Positions 47,663-56,470 of a DNA stretch of 64,000 bases are shown here, one piece after another (position 1 is the first letter of the stretch; each line of letters begins with the position of its first letter). The translations under genes and the position numbers were made by a program. This DNA is from an uncultured Pelagibacteraceae bacterium (GTDB lineage: Bacteria > Pseudomonadota > Alphaproteobacteria > Pelagibacterales > Pelagibacteraceae). The notes below the pieces were generated by a model that was not told the DNA's origin, did no database searches, and was given only the letters and a program-made list of their open reading frames with translations. The stretch lies in the NCBI GenBank assembly GCA_902565385.1, contig CACFEW010000002.1, forward strand, positions 20,240-84,239, in the 5' to 3' direction.

Positions 47663-49330
47663 TTATCTTTCAAAAAAAATATAATTATTAATTACCCTGA
47701 TTTTTCTAGGAGTATTTGAGCAAGGTGTAGGGGTTGCCCAGCAATACCCATTGGTTGTATACATGTAAGTTTCATTTTCAAAACTAAAACTTTCATATTT
47801 TTTATCAATTACAGTATAAAATGGAAAATTATCAAATTTATATTGATCGTTTCGATTAAATTCTAATTCTAATCTTAAAACATTTTTTGTATTAAAAATG
47901 ATTATTATAAGAATAATAAAAAAGTTAGTTATTTTATTAATATTAACTTTAGTGTTTTTAATAGAATAAAAAAACAAAAATATCGATGTTAAAAAAATCG
48001 TCACAGGTAAATACCCTCCATATCTTAAAGATGGATGTTTAAAAAACCAGATTAATAGTGCTAAAGAGCCTATAAAAATCAATATTTTTCTAACTTTGAC
48101 TAAATCATCCTTTAAATTAAGTTTTTTGTTAAAACTGAAAAATATAATTAAATTAATCAAAATAACTATAAAAAAGAAATCTGATACTTTGCCTACGAAA
48201 TAATTTTTGTACCAGTTGGTGACCCAGTTTAAACCTTTGATGTACTCATTCAAATTTTCGACTTGAAAGTTTGGGCTAGCTCCAGCTTTTGCCCACGATT
48301 CAAGCCAAATATCATTTCTAATAACTTCCTGTGAGTCTAAGGACCAAAAAAACTTATCTCCTATACAAGTAATTTCGACTGGATATATTACACAACCAGT
48401 ATTTATAAAATTATGAATAATAAATAAACTAATAAAAAATAAATAACAAATAATTGCATTTAAATTGAGATTCTTATTCTTTAATGGGTTTAACTTTAAT
48501 TGATAGAAAACAAAAGGTATCAATAAAAAATAAATTAAAAAATAAACCTTAAATGATAAAACTATAAATAGTAAAAAAATATTAAAATATAAATTTACAA
48601 TTTTTTTATCAATTATTAAAATATTTATGAAATTTATAATTATAACAAGCAAAATAATTTGACCAGCAATATCTGTTCCATATTCTGAAAGTCTGGTGAA
48701 TTTAGTATTTATTATTGTTAAAAATATTAATGATAATAAAAAAATTATATTCTTCTTTTTTAGATTTTTTATAAGATTATCTAATAATATATAATTTACA
48801 AAAATTAGTATTAAGTAGTTGGGTAAATTAAATAAAAAGTACTTTAACCAAGGTAAAAATTTTAATGAATTTAAAAAAAGTAAAGCTGAATGATGTCTGT
48901 AACCATAATTTAGAAGGCCCATACCAAATGAAACTTTGTTTTCAGATAAATTTAAGGCGAAAGGTAAATGATAATAAGGAAAGTCGTCATGATTTTTGGA
49001 AATTATGAAGAATAAAAAAGTGAAAATCGTAATTAAAAATAATAACCTCAAATTTTGATAATCAATTTTTTTTTTATCAAAAAAAAATAAGAATAAACCT
49101 ATAGTTAAAATCAATACATTATGTAACGAATTGTGTGGTATAAAAAAACTAGTAAAATATGATAGCACTATAAGAAAAAAAATTCCTAATAAGCCTAATT
49201 GACCATAATTAACAATAGATTCACCTTTAAATATTAAATTATTAAAAAATTTTCCGTAACCAATATAAGAAAGCCCAAATAATAAAATTAATAAAAAAAT
49301 TGATATTATTTCAAAAAAATGAATTATCAT
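47663..49330 (-). CDS. Multi-pass membrane protein, GT-C glycosyltransferase-like
   Basis: 555 residues with a dozen or more hydrophobic helices. The first external loop holds SKNHDDFPYYHLPFALNLSE, followed by GMGLLNYGYRHHSALLFLNS; an acidic pair in this place is seen in GT-C-type enzymes and LIC_10190-like membrane proteins. The C-terminal tail is soluble with NGYCWATPTPCSN. I infer a lipid-linked sugar transferase; a transport or unknown role is possible. Its ATG is 17 bases from the divergent ligase gene. Confidence 0.7.
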   Translation of the reverse strand: MIIHFFEIISIFLLILLFGLSYIGYGKFFNNLIFKGESIVNYGQLGLLGIFFLIVLSYFTSFFIPHNSLHNVLILTIGLFLFFFDKKKIDYQNLRLLFLITIFTFLFFIISKNHDDFPYYHLPFALNLSENKVSFGMGLLNYGYRHHSALLFLNSLKFLPWLKYFLFNLPNYLILIFVNYILLDNLIKNLKKKNIIFLLSLIFLTIINTKFTRLSEYGTDIAGQIILLVIIINFINILIIDKKIVNLYFNIFLLFIVLSFKVYFLIYFLLIPFVFYQLKLNPLKNKNLNLNAIICYLFFISLFIIHNFINTGCVIYPVEITCIGDKFFWSLDSQEVIRNDIWLESWAKAGASPNFQVENLNEYIKGLNWVTNWYKNYFVGKVSDFFFIVILINLIIFFSFNKKLNLKDDLVKVRKILIFIGSLALLIWFFKHPSLRYGGYLPVTIFLTSIFLFFYSIKNTKVNINKITNFFIILIIIIFNTKNVLRLELEFNRNDQYKFDNFPFYTVIDKKYESFSFENETYMYTTNGYCWATPTPCSNTPRKIRVINNYIFFER

Positions 49331-49347
49331 ATGGCTTTAATATACTA

Positions 49348-50628
49348 ATGAATTTTATTATCAAAGATATAAATCAACTAAATAAAATTACTATAACAGA
49401 TAGAATTACACTGTTGATTTACTCTTTTATTCCGATCTTTCTTATAATTGGTACTGGTGTAAGTGAATTAGCTATTATAATTTTAAGTTTAAAATTTACT
49501 ATAGACTTTCTATTTCTAAAAAAAATAAAATTTCATAATAAAGAACTTATTTATTTTTTATTATTGATCTATTTATCATTAATTATTAATTCGTATTTTT
49601 CTGTAAATTCTGAAAATTCTTTTTTAAGAAATATTTTTTTTTTTAAATATATAATTTTTATAATAGGTACTATAGATTTTTTTTCAAAAAGAGAGTTAGC
49701 TTTTACTTTGGTTATAAAAATTTGGACAATAATCTTAATTGTATTTTCAATTGATCTTTTTATTCAATTCTTCACACAAAAAAATATGATTGGTATTGAG
49801 TCACCGTTAAAATACCATCGCCTATCAGGCTTTATGGGTGATGAATTGAAAGCGGGAGCGTTGATTTTATCATTTTGTTTTATCATCTCAGGTTATTTTA
49901 TAAATCATAATCAATATAAACTGAGTGGTTTAATTTTGCTTTTTCTTTTTTTAATGACAATTTTTATTACAGGAGATAGATCAAATTTTTTTAAATCAAT
50001 ATTGATAGTCTCTTTTTTAATATTTTTTATAGATAAAAAACATATAAAGCAAATAATAGGATTATTTTTAATTTCCATAAGTCTTATCATAATAATTATT
50101 TCGACTCATCATGTATTTAAAGAAAGATTTCAAAATAAAATATTTAATGAATTAAAACAGAACGAATTTAATATTAACAAGTTTATTAAACAAACTGAAT
50201 ATGGAAAAATTTATAATTCTGCTTATGAGTTATTTCTAGAAAAAAAAGTATTTGGAGTTGGAAATAAAAATTATAGAATTTTATGTGAAAAAGATTATAA
50301 AAATAAATATTCATTTAAAAAAGAGATTAAAAATTCAAGATGTAATACTCACCCACACCAAATTTACTATGAAATTTTATCAGAACATGGAATATTTGGC
50401 TTAACAATTCTGATTATTTGTTTACTAGGTTTTATTTATACAAATTTTGTATTTGTTTTTAAAAAAAGAAATTTTTTATCAATTTCACTTTTTTTTTCAA
50501 TTCTAATAGTCTTTATACCTTTATTACCTGGAGGTAGTTTCTTTACAAGTTTCAATGCAACAATGTTTTGGCTTAATGTTAGTTTTTATTATTCATACAA
50601 AAATTTATGTATCAAAAGAAAATATTAA
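49348..50628 (+). CDS. O-antigen ligase/polymerase-like membrane protein
   Basis: About 426 residues from ATG 49348 (the in-frame ATG at 49300 would overlap the divergent neighbour). Ten or so membrane helices, with a large external loop that contains RCNTHPHQIYYEILSEHGIF, the Wzy_C/WaaL motif (HPHNxxLxxLxExG), and earlier FITGDRSNFFKSILIVSFLI. Such proteins join or polymerise lipid-linked O-antigen. Whether this is ligase or polymerase cannot be decided. It overlaps the convergent GT2 gene by 17 bases. Confidence 0.85.
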   Translation: MNFIIKDINQLNKITITDRITLLIYSFIPIFLIIGTGVSELAIIILSLKFTIDFLFLKKIKFHNKELIYFLLLIYLSLIINSYFSVNSENSFLRNIFFFKYIIFIIGTIDFFSKRELAFTLVIKIWTIILIVFSIDLFIQFFTQKNMIGIESPLKYHRLSGFMGDELKAGALILSFCFIISGYFINHNQYKLSGLILLFLFLMTIFITGDRSNFFKSILIVSFLIFFIDKKHIKQIIGLFLISISLIIIIISTHHVFKERFQNKIFNELKQNEFNINKFIKQTEYGKIYNSAYELFLEKKVFGVGNKNYRILCEKDYKNKYSFKKEIKNSRCNTHPHQIYYEILSEHGIFGLTILIICLLGFIYTNFVFVFKKRNFLSISLFFSILIVFIPLLPGGSFFTSFNATMFWLNVSFYYSYKNLCIKRKY

Positions 50629-51400
50629 TTATTTTCGTAATATAATAGTCTAAAGTTCTAATTTTTTTTTTATTCACATTTTCATAATAATCAAAACCTT
50701 CAAGTCTTCTTTTTAACCAATTAGAATTAAACAATGAAAAATTTTTATTACTTTCATTGTCATCATGTTGAAAATAATAGGTTAATTCATTGTTTAGAAA
50801 AAATGTGTTTTTTCTAAATTGGTCTGATAAGGCTGCAATTCTAAAGTCTAGAGTTGTTAAAGGAAATTTCTTTTTAAAAAGTTTACCAATATTTTTTTGA
50901 ATAGTTTTTCTTTTTACTGAGATACAACTTTGAGGGGGAAATAAAGGCCATTTATTTTCCCTAAAGCTGTAATTTTTTAAATTCCTACTAATTATACCTT
51001 TAAGATTTATTATTTTAGGTCGATCAAATACAAAATCCAAATTTTTATATCTTGAAAAATAATAATCAATTTTTGATAGTTTATTTTTTTTTAAATAATC
51101 ATCTGAGTCAAGAAAACATATAATTTCACCTCTTGATTTAATGAAACCATGATAATAACTATTAAGCTGATAATATGTATTAAATTTTGAAATATTCTTT
51201 TTTTTTTTTGTTTTAATCAGTTTTAATTTTTTTTTAAATTCTTTAACTATTGCTAGAGAGCTATCTGTTGAATTATCATCAATGAAAATTATTTCAAAAG
51301 GACTTTTCGTATTTTGTGATAGACATGAATTAATACATCTCCTCAAATATTTTTCACCATTATAATTAGCAATTAATATTGAAATTTTTATTTTTTTCAT
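50612..51400 (-). CDS. Glycosyltransferase family 2
   Basis: 262 residues: KISILIANYNGEKYLRRCIN, FEIIFIDDNSTDSSLAIVKE, GFIKSRGEIICFLDSDDYLK, FDRPKIINLKG, and FPPQSCISVKRKTIQKN. The DSDD gives the metal-binding motif. Donor not known. Divergent from the GT4 gene at 51426. Confidence 0.87.
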   Translation of the reverse strand: MKKIKISILIANYNGEKYLRRCINSCLSQNTKSPFEIIFIDDNSTDSSLAIVKEFKKKLKLIKTKKKKNISKFNTYYQLNSYYHGFIKSRGEIICFLDSDDYLKKNKLSKIDYYFSRYKNLDFVFDRPKIINLKGIISRNLKNYSFRENKWPLFPPQSCISVKRKTIQKNIGKLFKKKFPLTTLDFRIAALSDQFRKNTFFLNNELTYYFQHDDNESNKNFSLFNSNWLKRRLEGFDYYENVNKKKIRTLDYYITKIINIFF

Positions 51401-51425
51401 TTAACTTCTTTTAACTTACACTAAC

Positions 51426-52550
51426 ATGTATTCCAAAAAAAAAGTTAGATTATTTATTTTCCAACCTTACCCAAAATTTGGAGGAGCTGATAGATCTATA
51501 ATTAAATTAATCAATGGATTAAATTTTGATGATATTACACTTATTAGTTTATCAAAATGTTATTATAGTCGATATTTAAATAAAAAGATTCAATACAAAA
51601 TTTTGAAAAGTAGTAGAACTCTTTATTGCATTTTCGAATTAAGAAAATTTATCCAAGAAAGAATTTCTGAAAAAAATTCTAAAAAAAACATAATTATTTC
51701 TAATCAAAATTTTGCAAATATTGTAACAATTATTTCACTTAAAAAGATAACAGAGATAAAAAAGATACTTATAGAAAGAAATCATCTAGATGAATTAAGA
51801 TTTTATAAAAATATTAAAGATTATATTAAAAAAAAGATTATGTTGATTTTGATCAAGATTTATTACTCAAAAAGTGATGCCGTTGTAGGCATTAGTAGAA
51901 AATTAAGTATAGATCTAGAAAATTTCATTAATTCAAAAGTTACAACTATATATAATCCATCCCTTGAGGATAAAATTATAAGAAATAATAAAGAAAAAAA
52001 ATTAAAGATAAAAAAAAATAAAAAGATAATTTTAAATGTTGGTTTTTTTGAAAAGCAAAAAGATCAAATCACTATTTTAAAATCAATTAGTATTTTAAAA
52101 AATCATTATAAAAATTTTTTACTAGTTCTCATTGGTCGGGGCTCTGAATACAAAAATTTAAAAAGATTTATTAGGGAAAATAATCTAAACAAATTTGTAA
52201 AAATTTATAAAAACATAGAAAATCCAAAATTATTTTATAAAAAAGCCGATTTATTTATATTAAGTTCAATCTATGAAGGCCTGGGAAATGTCTTGGTTGA
52301 AGCTCTAAAAAACAATTGTCCAGTTATTACATCAAGCTGTAATTCTGGACCAATGGAAATCATTGGAAATGGTAAATATGGTGATTTTTTTTTACCACGG
52401 GATCATAAAACGTTAACAAAAAAAATTTTAAACCATTTTCATAATCCAGAACGATTAAAGAAAAAGTTAAAAATACCATCAAATCATTTAGAAAAATTTT
52501 CACTAAAAAAAAATATAGATAATTTCAGTGAGTTATTTAGAAAAGTATAA
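51426..52550 (+). CDS. Glycosyltransferase family 4
   Basis: 374 residues, GT-B fold. LFIFQPYPKFGGADRSIIKL begins the acceptor half; KIILNVGFFEKQKDQITILK, LFILSSIYEGLGNVLVEALK with the E-x7-E motif and PVITSSCNSGPMEII follow. It resembles the GT4 at 46476 in overall plan but is not a close copy. Ends three bases before the convergent gene at 52553. Confidence 0.9.
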   Translation: MYSKKKVRLFIFQPYPKFGGADRSIIKLINGLNFDDITLISLSKCYYSRYLNKKIQYKILKSSRTLYCIFELRKFIQERISEKNSKKNIIISNQNFANIVTIISLKKITEIKKILIERNHLDELRFYKNIKDYIKKKIMLILIKIYYSKSDAVVGISRKLSIDLENFINSKVTTIYNPSLEDKIIRNNKEKKLKIKKNKKIILNVGFFEKQKDQITILKSISILKNHYKNFLLVLIGRGSEYKNLKRFIRENNLNKFVKIYKNIENPKLFYKKADLFILSSIYEGLGNVLVEALKNNCPVITSSCNSGPMEIIGNGKYGDFFLPRDHKTLTKKILNHFHNPERLKKKLKIPSNHLEKFSLKKNIDNFSELFRKV

Positions 52551-52552
52551 TC

Positions 52553-53659
52553 TTAATTTATTATCTCTTGAATTTTTTTTAAAAAATAATCTTTTCCTTT
52601 TGAAGAATGACAATCTTTTAAAATGTCTCTAGAGTTGTTAACTAATTTTTTTCTTAAATTAATATCATTTATTAATGTTTCTAAGTTATGGTTTAAATTT
52701 TTAAAATCTAAATCATAGGATAAATAAGTTTCACCATCATGATAAATGTTTGGCCACGTCTCAATATTAGACATGTCAGCTGTCATAAATGCTGCTCCAC
52801 ATAGAGTTGCTTCAAATTCTCTATAACATACCTCTCCCCAGCCGTATGCTCCTACAGATACTTTGGAATTCCTCAAAACTTGATAATATTTTTTTTTATT
52901 AAATCTGCCATCAATAATTTTATTATTACTTCTAAAGTCTTTTAAGAGTTCCTTAAGTTTTATTCTTTGATAACCTACAGAAATTCTATAAAAATTAGTA
53001 TTCATCAAAGAAAAAAAATCATTTTTATTCTTATCATCATTCCAACTTTGATAAAAAGGTAATTTCATTTTGAAATTTTTTTGATTTAAATATTTAAATT
53101 TTATTAGTTCAGAAAAGTAATCTAATTTTGTAAAATTTATATAATCAAAGAAAAATGCAACGCCCAAATTCCATCCTAATATCAATTTTGAAAGATGTGA
53201 ACTATCAAGTAGTTCTTGATCATACTCCTCAGAGTCTTTTAAATCGTATTTTTTAATGTAATGATCGGTATAAAATCTACCTCCCCTTAGCATTTTAAAA
53301 TATGTTTTTTTATCTTTATAAAATTGTTTTTTTATATATTTTTTTACAAATGGAAGAACTTCAAATTGAGTTGTACCAGCACTATCTCTCATATCAAACC
53401 AATACAAATTTTTATTTTTCAAAAATAATTTTTTTAATATATTTGTATTTACTCGATTATTAATTTTTTGGAATGATCTTGAATTTAAGAACAAGTGATC
53501 AGCGTTAAAAAATTTTTCATTCATGGATGAAAAAAAATTTACCTCAATATTATGATCTGATAATTCCTCCTGAAAAATAAAGAACCAATTCCAAAAACCA
53601 TAATATAAACCTAATTTTCTAGCTTCTTCATTTATCAAAATGTTTATTTTTTGTTTCAT
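52553..53659 (-). CDS. Glycosyltransferase-like protein (GT-B fold suspected)
   Basis: 368 residues. The N-terminus begins QKINILINEEARKLGLYYGF; the last third has KVSVGAYGWGEVCYREFEAT, LCGAAFMTADMSNIETWPNI and DGETYLSYDLDFKNLNHNLE, which resemble the Glyco_trans_1_2 C-terminal domain (the E...G pattern and a phase of allotted residues in 'young' glycosyltransferases). The identity is uncertain, and no donor is known. Confidence 0.62.
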   Translation of the reverse strand: MKQKINILINEEARKLGLYYGFWNWFFIFQEELSDHNIEVNFFSSMNEKFFNADHLFLNSRSFQKINNRVNTNILKKLFLKNKNLYWFDMRDSAGTTQFEVLPFVKKYIKKQFYKDKKTYFKMLRGGRFYTDHYIKKYDLKDSEEYDQELLDSSHLSKLILGWNLGVAFFFDYINFTKLDYFSELIKFKYLNQKNFKMKLPFYQSWNDDKNKNDFFSLMNTNFYRISVGYQRIKLKELLKDFRSNNKIIDGRFNKKKYYQVLRNSKVSVGAYGWGEVCYREFEATLCGAAFMTADMSNIETWPNIYHDGETYLSYDLDFKNLNHNLETLINDINLRKKLVNNSRDILKDCHSSKGKDYFLKKIQEIIN

Positions 53660-53700
53660 AATGAATATTTTTACATATAAATTATTTATTCATATATTAA

Positions 53701-54360
53701 ATGATTAGTAAAATAATAAATTTTTCGATTTATATTTTGAGATATTTCTCAATAATCAATTCAAATTATGAAGTCTCAAGCTCTATCAATTTTGGTTCAA
53801 AAATTTCAAATGATTATTTCAAAAGAATATTAAAAATTTCTAAATTTTATTTTGAGTATGGATCAGGGAGTAGCACTCTTCTTGCAAAGAAGTTAAATAA
53901 AAAGTTTATTTCTGTAGAGACCGATAAAAGTTTTTACTCCTTTTTGAAAAATAAAGGAATTAATCAGATTATCTATTCTGACATTGGACCGACAAAATAT
54001 TATTCAATACCAATACTACCAACATTTATTATAAAAAAAAAAGTAAAAGAATATGCCTATCAAATAAGTTCTATGAGTAACAATTTTAAATTTTTTCCTG
54101 ATTTAATATTAATTGACGGAAGATTTAGAGTTTATGTTGCAATACAAGTTATAATTTTTTGTATTAAAAATATTAAATATAATAAAACTGTAATTATTAT
54201 CGATGATTTTAAATTTAGAAAAGAATATTACATACTAAAAAAATTAATTAAGATTAAGTTAGTCGGTAGATTTGGTGTAATTGAAATTACAAAAAAAGAC
54301 AGAATTAACCTAAATGAAGCAAAAAAACTATCTAAGAAATTTATTTTGTATCATCTTTGA
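53701..54360 (+). CDS. SAM-dependent methyltransferase-like protein
   Basis: 219 residues. FYFEYGSGSSTLLAKKLNKK followed by FISVETDKSFYSFLKNKG looks like motifs I and II of class I methyltransferases; FFPDLILIDGRFRVYVAIQV is a metal-independent TylF/Methyltransf_24-like core with IDG. It may methylate a sugar hydroxyl of the glycan; substrate unknown. Convergent with the GT-C-like gene at 54369. Confidence 0.7.
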   Translation: MISKIINFSIYILRYFSIINSNYEVSSSINFGSKISNDYFKRILKISKFYFEYGSGSSTLLAKKLNKKFISVETDKSFYSFLKNKGINQIIYSDIGPTKYYSIPILPTFIIKKKVKEYAYQISSMSNNFKFFPDLILIDGRFRVYVAIQVIIFCIKNIKYNKTVIIIDDFKFRKEYYILKKLIKIKLVGRFGVIEITKKDRINLNEAKKLSKKFILYHL

Positions 54361-54368
54361 GAGGTTTT

Positions 54369-55931
54369 TTAATTAATTTTTTCTAAACAATTTTTTGGTA
54401 TCATTAATCCTTTTCTTTTCTGTTGATAAGAATAAGGAAATTCAATGTAGTCAAAATTTTTAGAATCTATTTTTTTGCTCAAGAGACCCTTATCTTTCAG
54501 ATTAAAGAAAATAATACCATTTTCTAATTTACTTATATCATCTATTAATAAATTTATGTTTTTGTTAAAATGATTAGATAATAGACGATAAAATTTTTTA
54601 TCTTCATACCAAAATAAATATTGATTTGAATTTATGTACTGATTTGCGATCATGTAAATAAAAGCGTCTTCTGTATAGTTCATAAAATTTGTCACTTTTG
54701 GACAATTCAAAGAAATTAAATAACTATTTCTATCAATTTCATTTATCACATCCCAAGTTTCTTTTCTCCATTTTTGACTTTTAAAAAAGACTAAATTTTT
54801 AGAACTATAATTATTAGTAATATCCTCAAATAAAGGAAAAAATCTATTATTCTCTTGTTTTATAGGCACAAAAGAACTTGAAACCAAAATAACTAAAATT
54901 AATGTCAACAAATAATTTTTATATTTTGAATAATTCTTTTCAATAAAATAAAACATAACCAAAACACCTATTATAGGTCCTGTTGAAAATCTAAAAATAT
55001 TTAACTTGTGTAAAGTTGAGGCGTATGAAAATAAACAAACTAAAGATAAAATAAACAAACACATATTTATATTATTTTTTTTAAAATTTTTTTTTTCAAA
55101 GAAAATGAACCGAATAAAAAAATAAGAATTTACTAATAAAATTATCAAGAATAAAAGATAATATGGTTCAGAAAAAAAGTTAAAAATACTTTTTGTTAGA
55201 AAATTCTCTAAATACCTATAAATTAGTTCAAAGAAGGTTAGATCGTAAATAATTAAAAAAACTTCATTTAACCAAAAAGTTTTAATCCAATAAGGATGTA
55301 AGTTATTATTTAAAAGGTATAAATGAAATATTACCTGTGGTAATAAAAAACCTAATAATAAGAGATATTTTTTTTTTGAATTTCTTTGAAAAAAAAAAAT
55401 TGTAATAATAAGTAATATTCCAAGGTAAATAAAATTTTCATAAACCAAGCATGAGAGTGAAAGCAATGTTCCTGTAAAAAATAAACTAAATCTTTTATTT
55501 TCAATTAAAAAGAAAATACTTAATACAATTAAAAAATAAAATTGATAGTTGTACCAAGGATGATTAGCAAAGGGGTGAGCTAAAAATAAAAGAATTGGTA
55601 AGAAATATACAGTTTTAATTTTTAATTTATTATATCCTAAATGACACAAAAAAAAATTTCCAAGTGCGAAAAATAAAGACGATAAATACATCGTTGAGAT
55701 TAAATCATTATTGAATATCTCTAAAACTAAGGAATTAGAAATTGTGTAGAAAAAACCATAATGAATAAAAATTTCTTTATAAGGTTTTAAATCTGAAAAA
55801 AGGTCTATTGAACTTTGAGACAATCCCCAGTGAAAAGGATCATATACAAATTGTGATTGATATACAGACCCTAAAAAACTTAAAAAAAAAAATAGTAAAT
55901 TAAGTAAAAAAAAATTATTTTTTAAAATCAT
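54369..55931 (-). CDS. Multi-pass membrane protein, GT-C glycosyltransferase-like
   Basis: 520 residues, about eleven helices. VYQSQFVYDPFHWGLSQSSI near the start, with YKEIFIHYGFFYTISNSLVL, resembles the first loop of GT-C transferases such as PMT/ArnT-like proteins that carry acidic residues there. The C-terminal 130 residues are soluble. A polyprenyl-phosphate sugar transferase is inferred. It is 13 bases downstream of the small gene at 55945. Confidence 0.68.
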   Translation of the reverse strand: MILKNNFFLLNLLFFFLSFLGSVYQSQFVYDPFHWGLSQSSIDLFSDLKPYKEIFIHYGFFYTISNSLVLEIFNNDLISTMYLSSLFFALGNFFLCHLGYNKLKIKTVYFLPILLFLAHPFANHPWYNYQFYFLIVLSIFFLIENKRFSLFFTGTLLSLSCLVYENFIYLGILLIITIFFFQRNSKKKYLLLLGFLLPQVIFHLYLLNNNLHPYWIKTFWLNEVFLIIYDLTFFELIYRYLENFLTKSIFNFFSEPYYLLFLIILLVNSYFFIRFIFFEKKNFKKNNINMCLFILSLVCLFSYASTLHKLNIFRFSTGPIIGVLVMFYFIEKNYSKYKNYLLTLILVILVSSSFVPIKQENNRFFPLFEDITNNYSSKNLVFFKSQKWRKETWDVINEIDRNSYLISLNCPKVTNFMNYTEDAFIYMIANQYINSNQYLFWYEDKKFYRLLSNHFNKNINLLIDDISKLENGIIFFNLKDKGLLSKKIDSKNFDYIEFPYSYQQKRKGLMIPKNCLEKIN

Positions 55932-55944
55932 TTTTTCTATAAAT

Positions 55945-56241
55945 CTATTTTTCTAATTTATCAATCACAGGTTTAAATTTTTGGTTAATTCTTTTTAAAA
56001 GATTTGAATAATACTCAATTTGTTCTTCACTAAGTTCTCCTTCACTCAATTTTTCTAAATAACTCTCAACTTTTAAAATCACATAATTTTCAAACTTTTG
56101 AGATTGCAAAATACTTAAAATTTTATTCTGAAAAAATGAAAAAACAAAATTTATTGTGAAAAGCATCAAAAATATAAAAATCAATGCAAAGTATACGTAT
56201 TTAACTCTATCAGATTTAAATTTTTTTAATTTTTTTTTCAT
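55945..56241 (-). CDS. Small membrane-anchored coiled-coil protein, unknown
   Basis: 98 residues: a basic start (KKKLKKFKSDRVKYVYFALI), one hydrophobic helix (FALIFIFLMLFTINFVFSFF), and a helical charged tail (SYLEKLSEGELSEEQIEYYS) that could be coiled coil. No family recognised. Upstream of the GT-C-like gene on the same strand; its start is 58 bases from the divergent Tat-signal microprotein. Confidence 0.6.
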   Translation of the reverse strand: MKKKLKKFKSDRVKYVYFALIFIFLMLFTINFVFSFFQNKILSILQSQKFENYVILKVESYLEKLSEGELSEEQIEYYSNLLKRINQKFKPVIDKLEK

Positions 56242-56299
56242 AAATTACTCTAAAATATGTACTTTAAATGAATATAATAGTAAATAAAGTATAATTTAA

Positions 56300-56470
56300 A
56301 TGCACAATCAATTATTAAATTCTACTAGAAGAAAATTCAATAAATTTTTGATCTTAAATCTTACTTCTTTATTTACTTTAAATTTCTTTTTACTAAGGAA
56401 AGATTTTCCTAACTCTTACCCAAATAAAAATCAAAAATTAAAATGGATATTGAGTAAGAACGATTTATGA
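56300..56470 (+). CDS. Tat-signal microprotein coupled to GMC oxidoreductase
   Basis: 56 residues. Near the start, NSTRRKFNKF matches the twin-arginine motif (S/T)RRxFxK, followed by a hydrophobic stretch (LILNLTSLFTLNFFLL) and a short charged tail. The stop overlaps the next ATG as ATGA, so it is translated with the GMC oxidoreductase. Small Tat-signal proteins occur beside GMC or gluconate-dehydrogenase-like enzymes that lack a signal, where they may help export or anchor them. No mature domain of the gluconate dehydrogenase subunit 3 is present. Real gene status is inferred from coupling and motif. Confidence 0.68.
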   Translation: MHNQLLNSTRRKFNKFLILNLTSLFTLNFFLLRKDFPNSYPNKNQKLKWILSKNDL

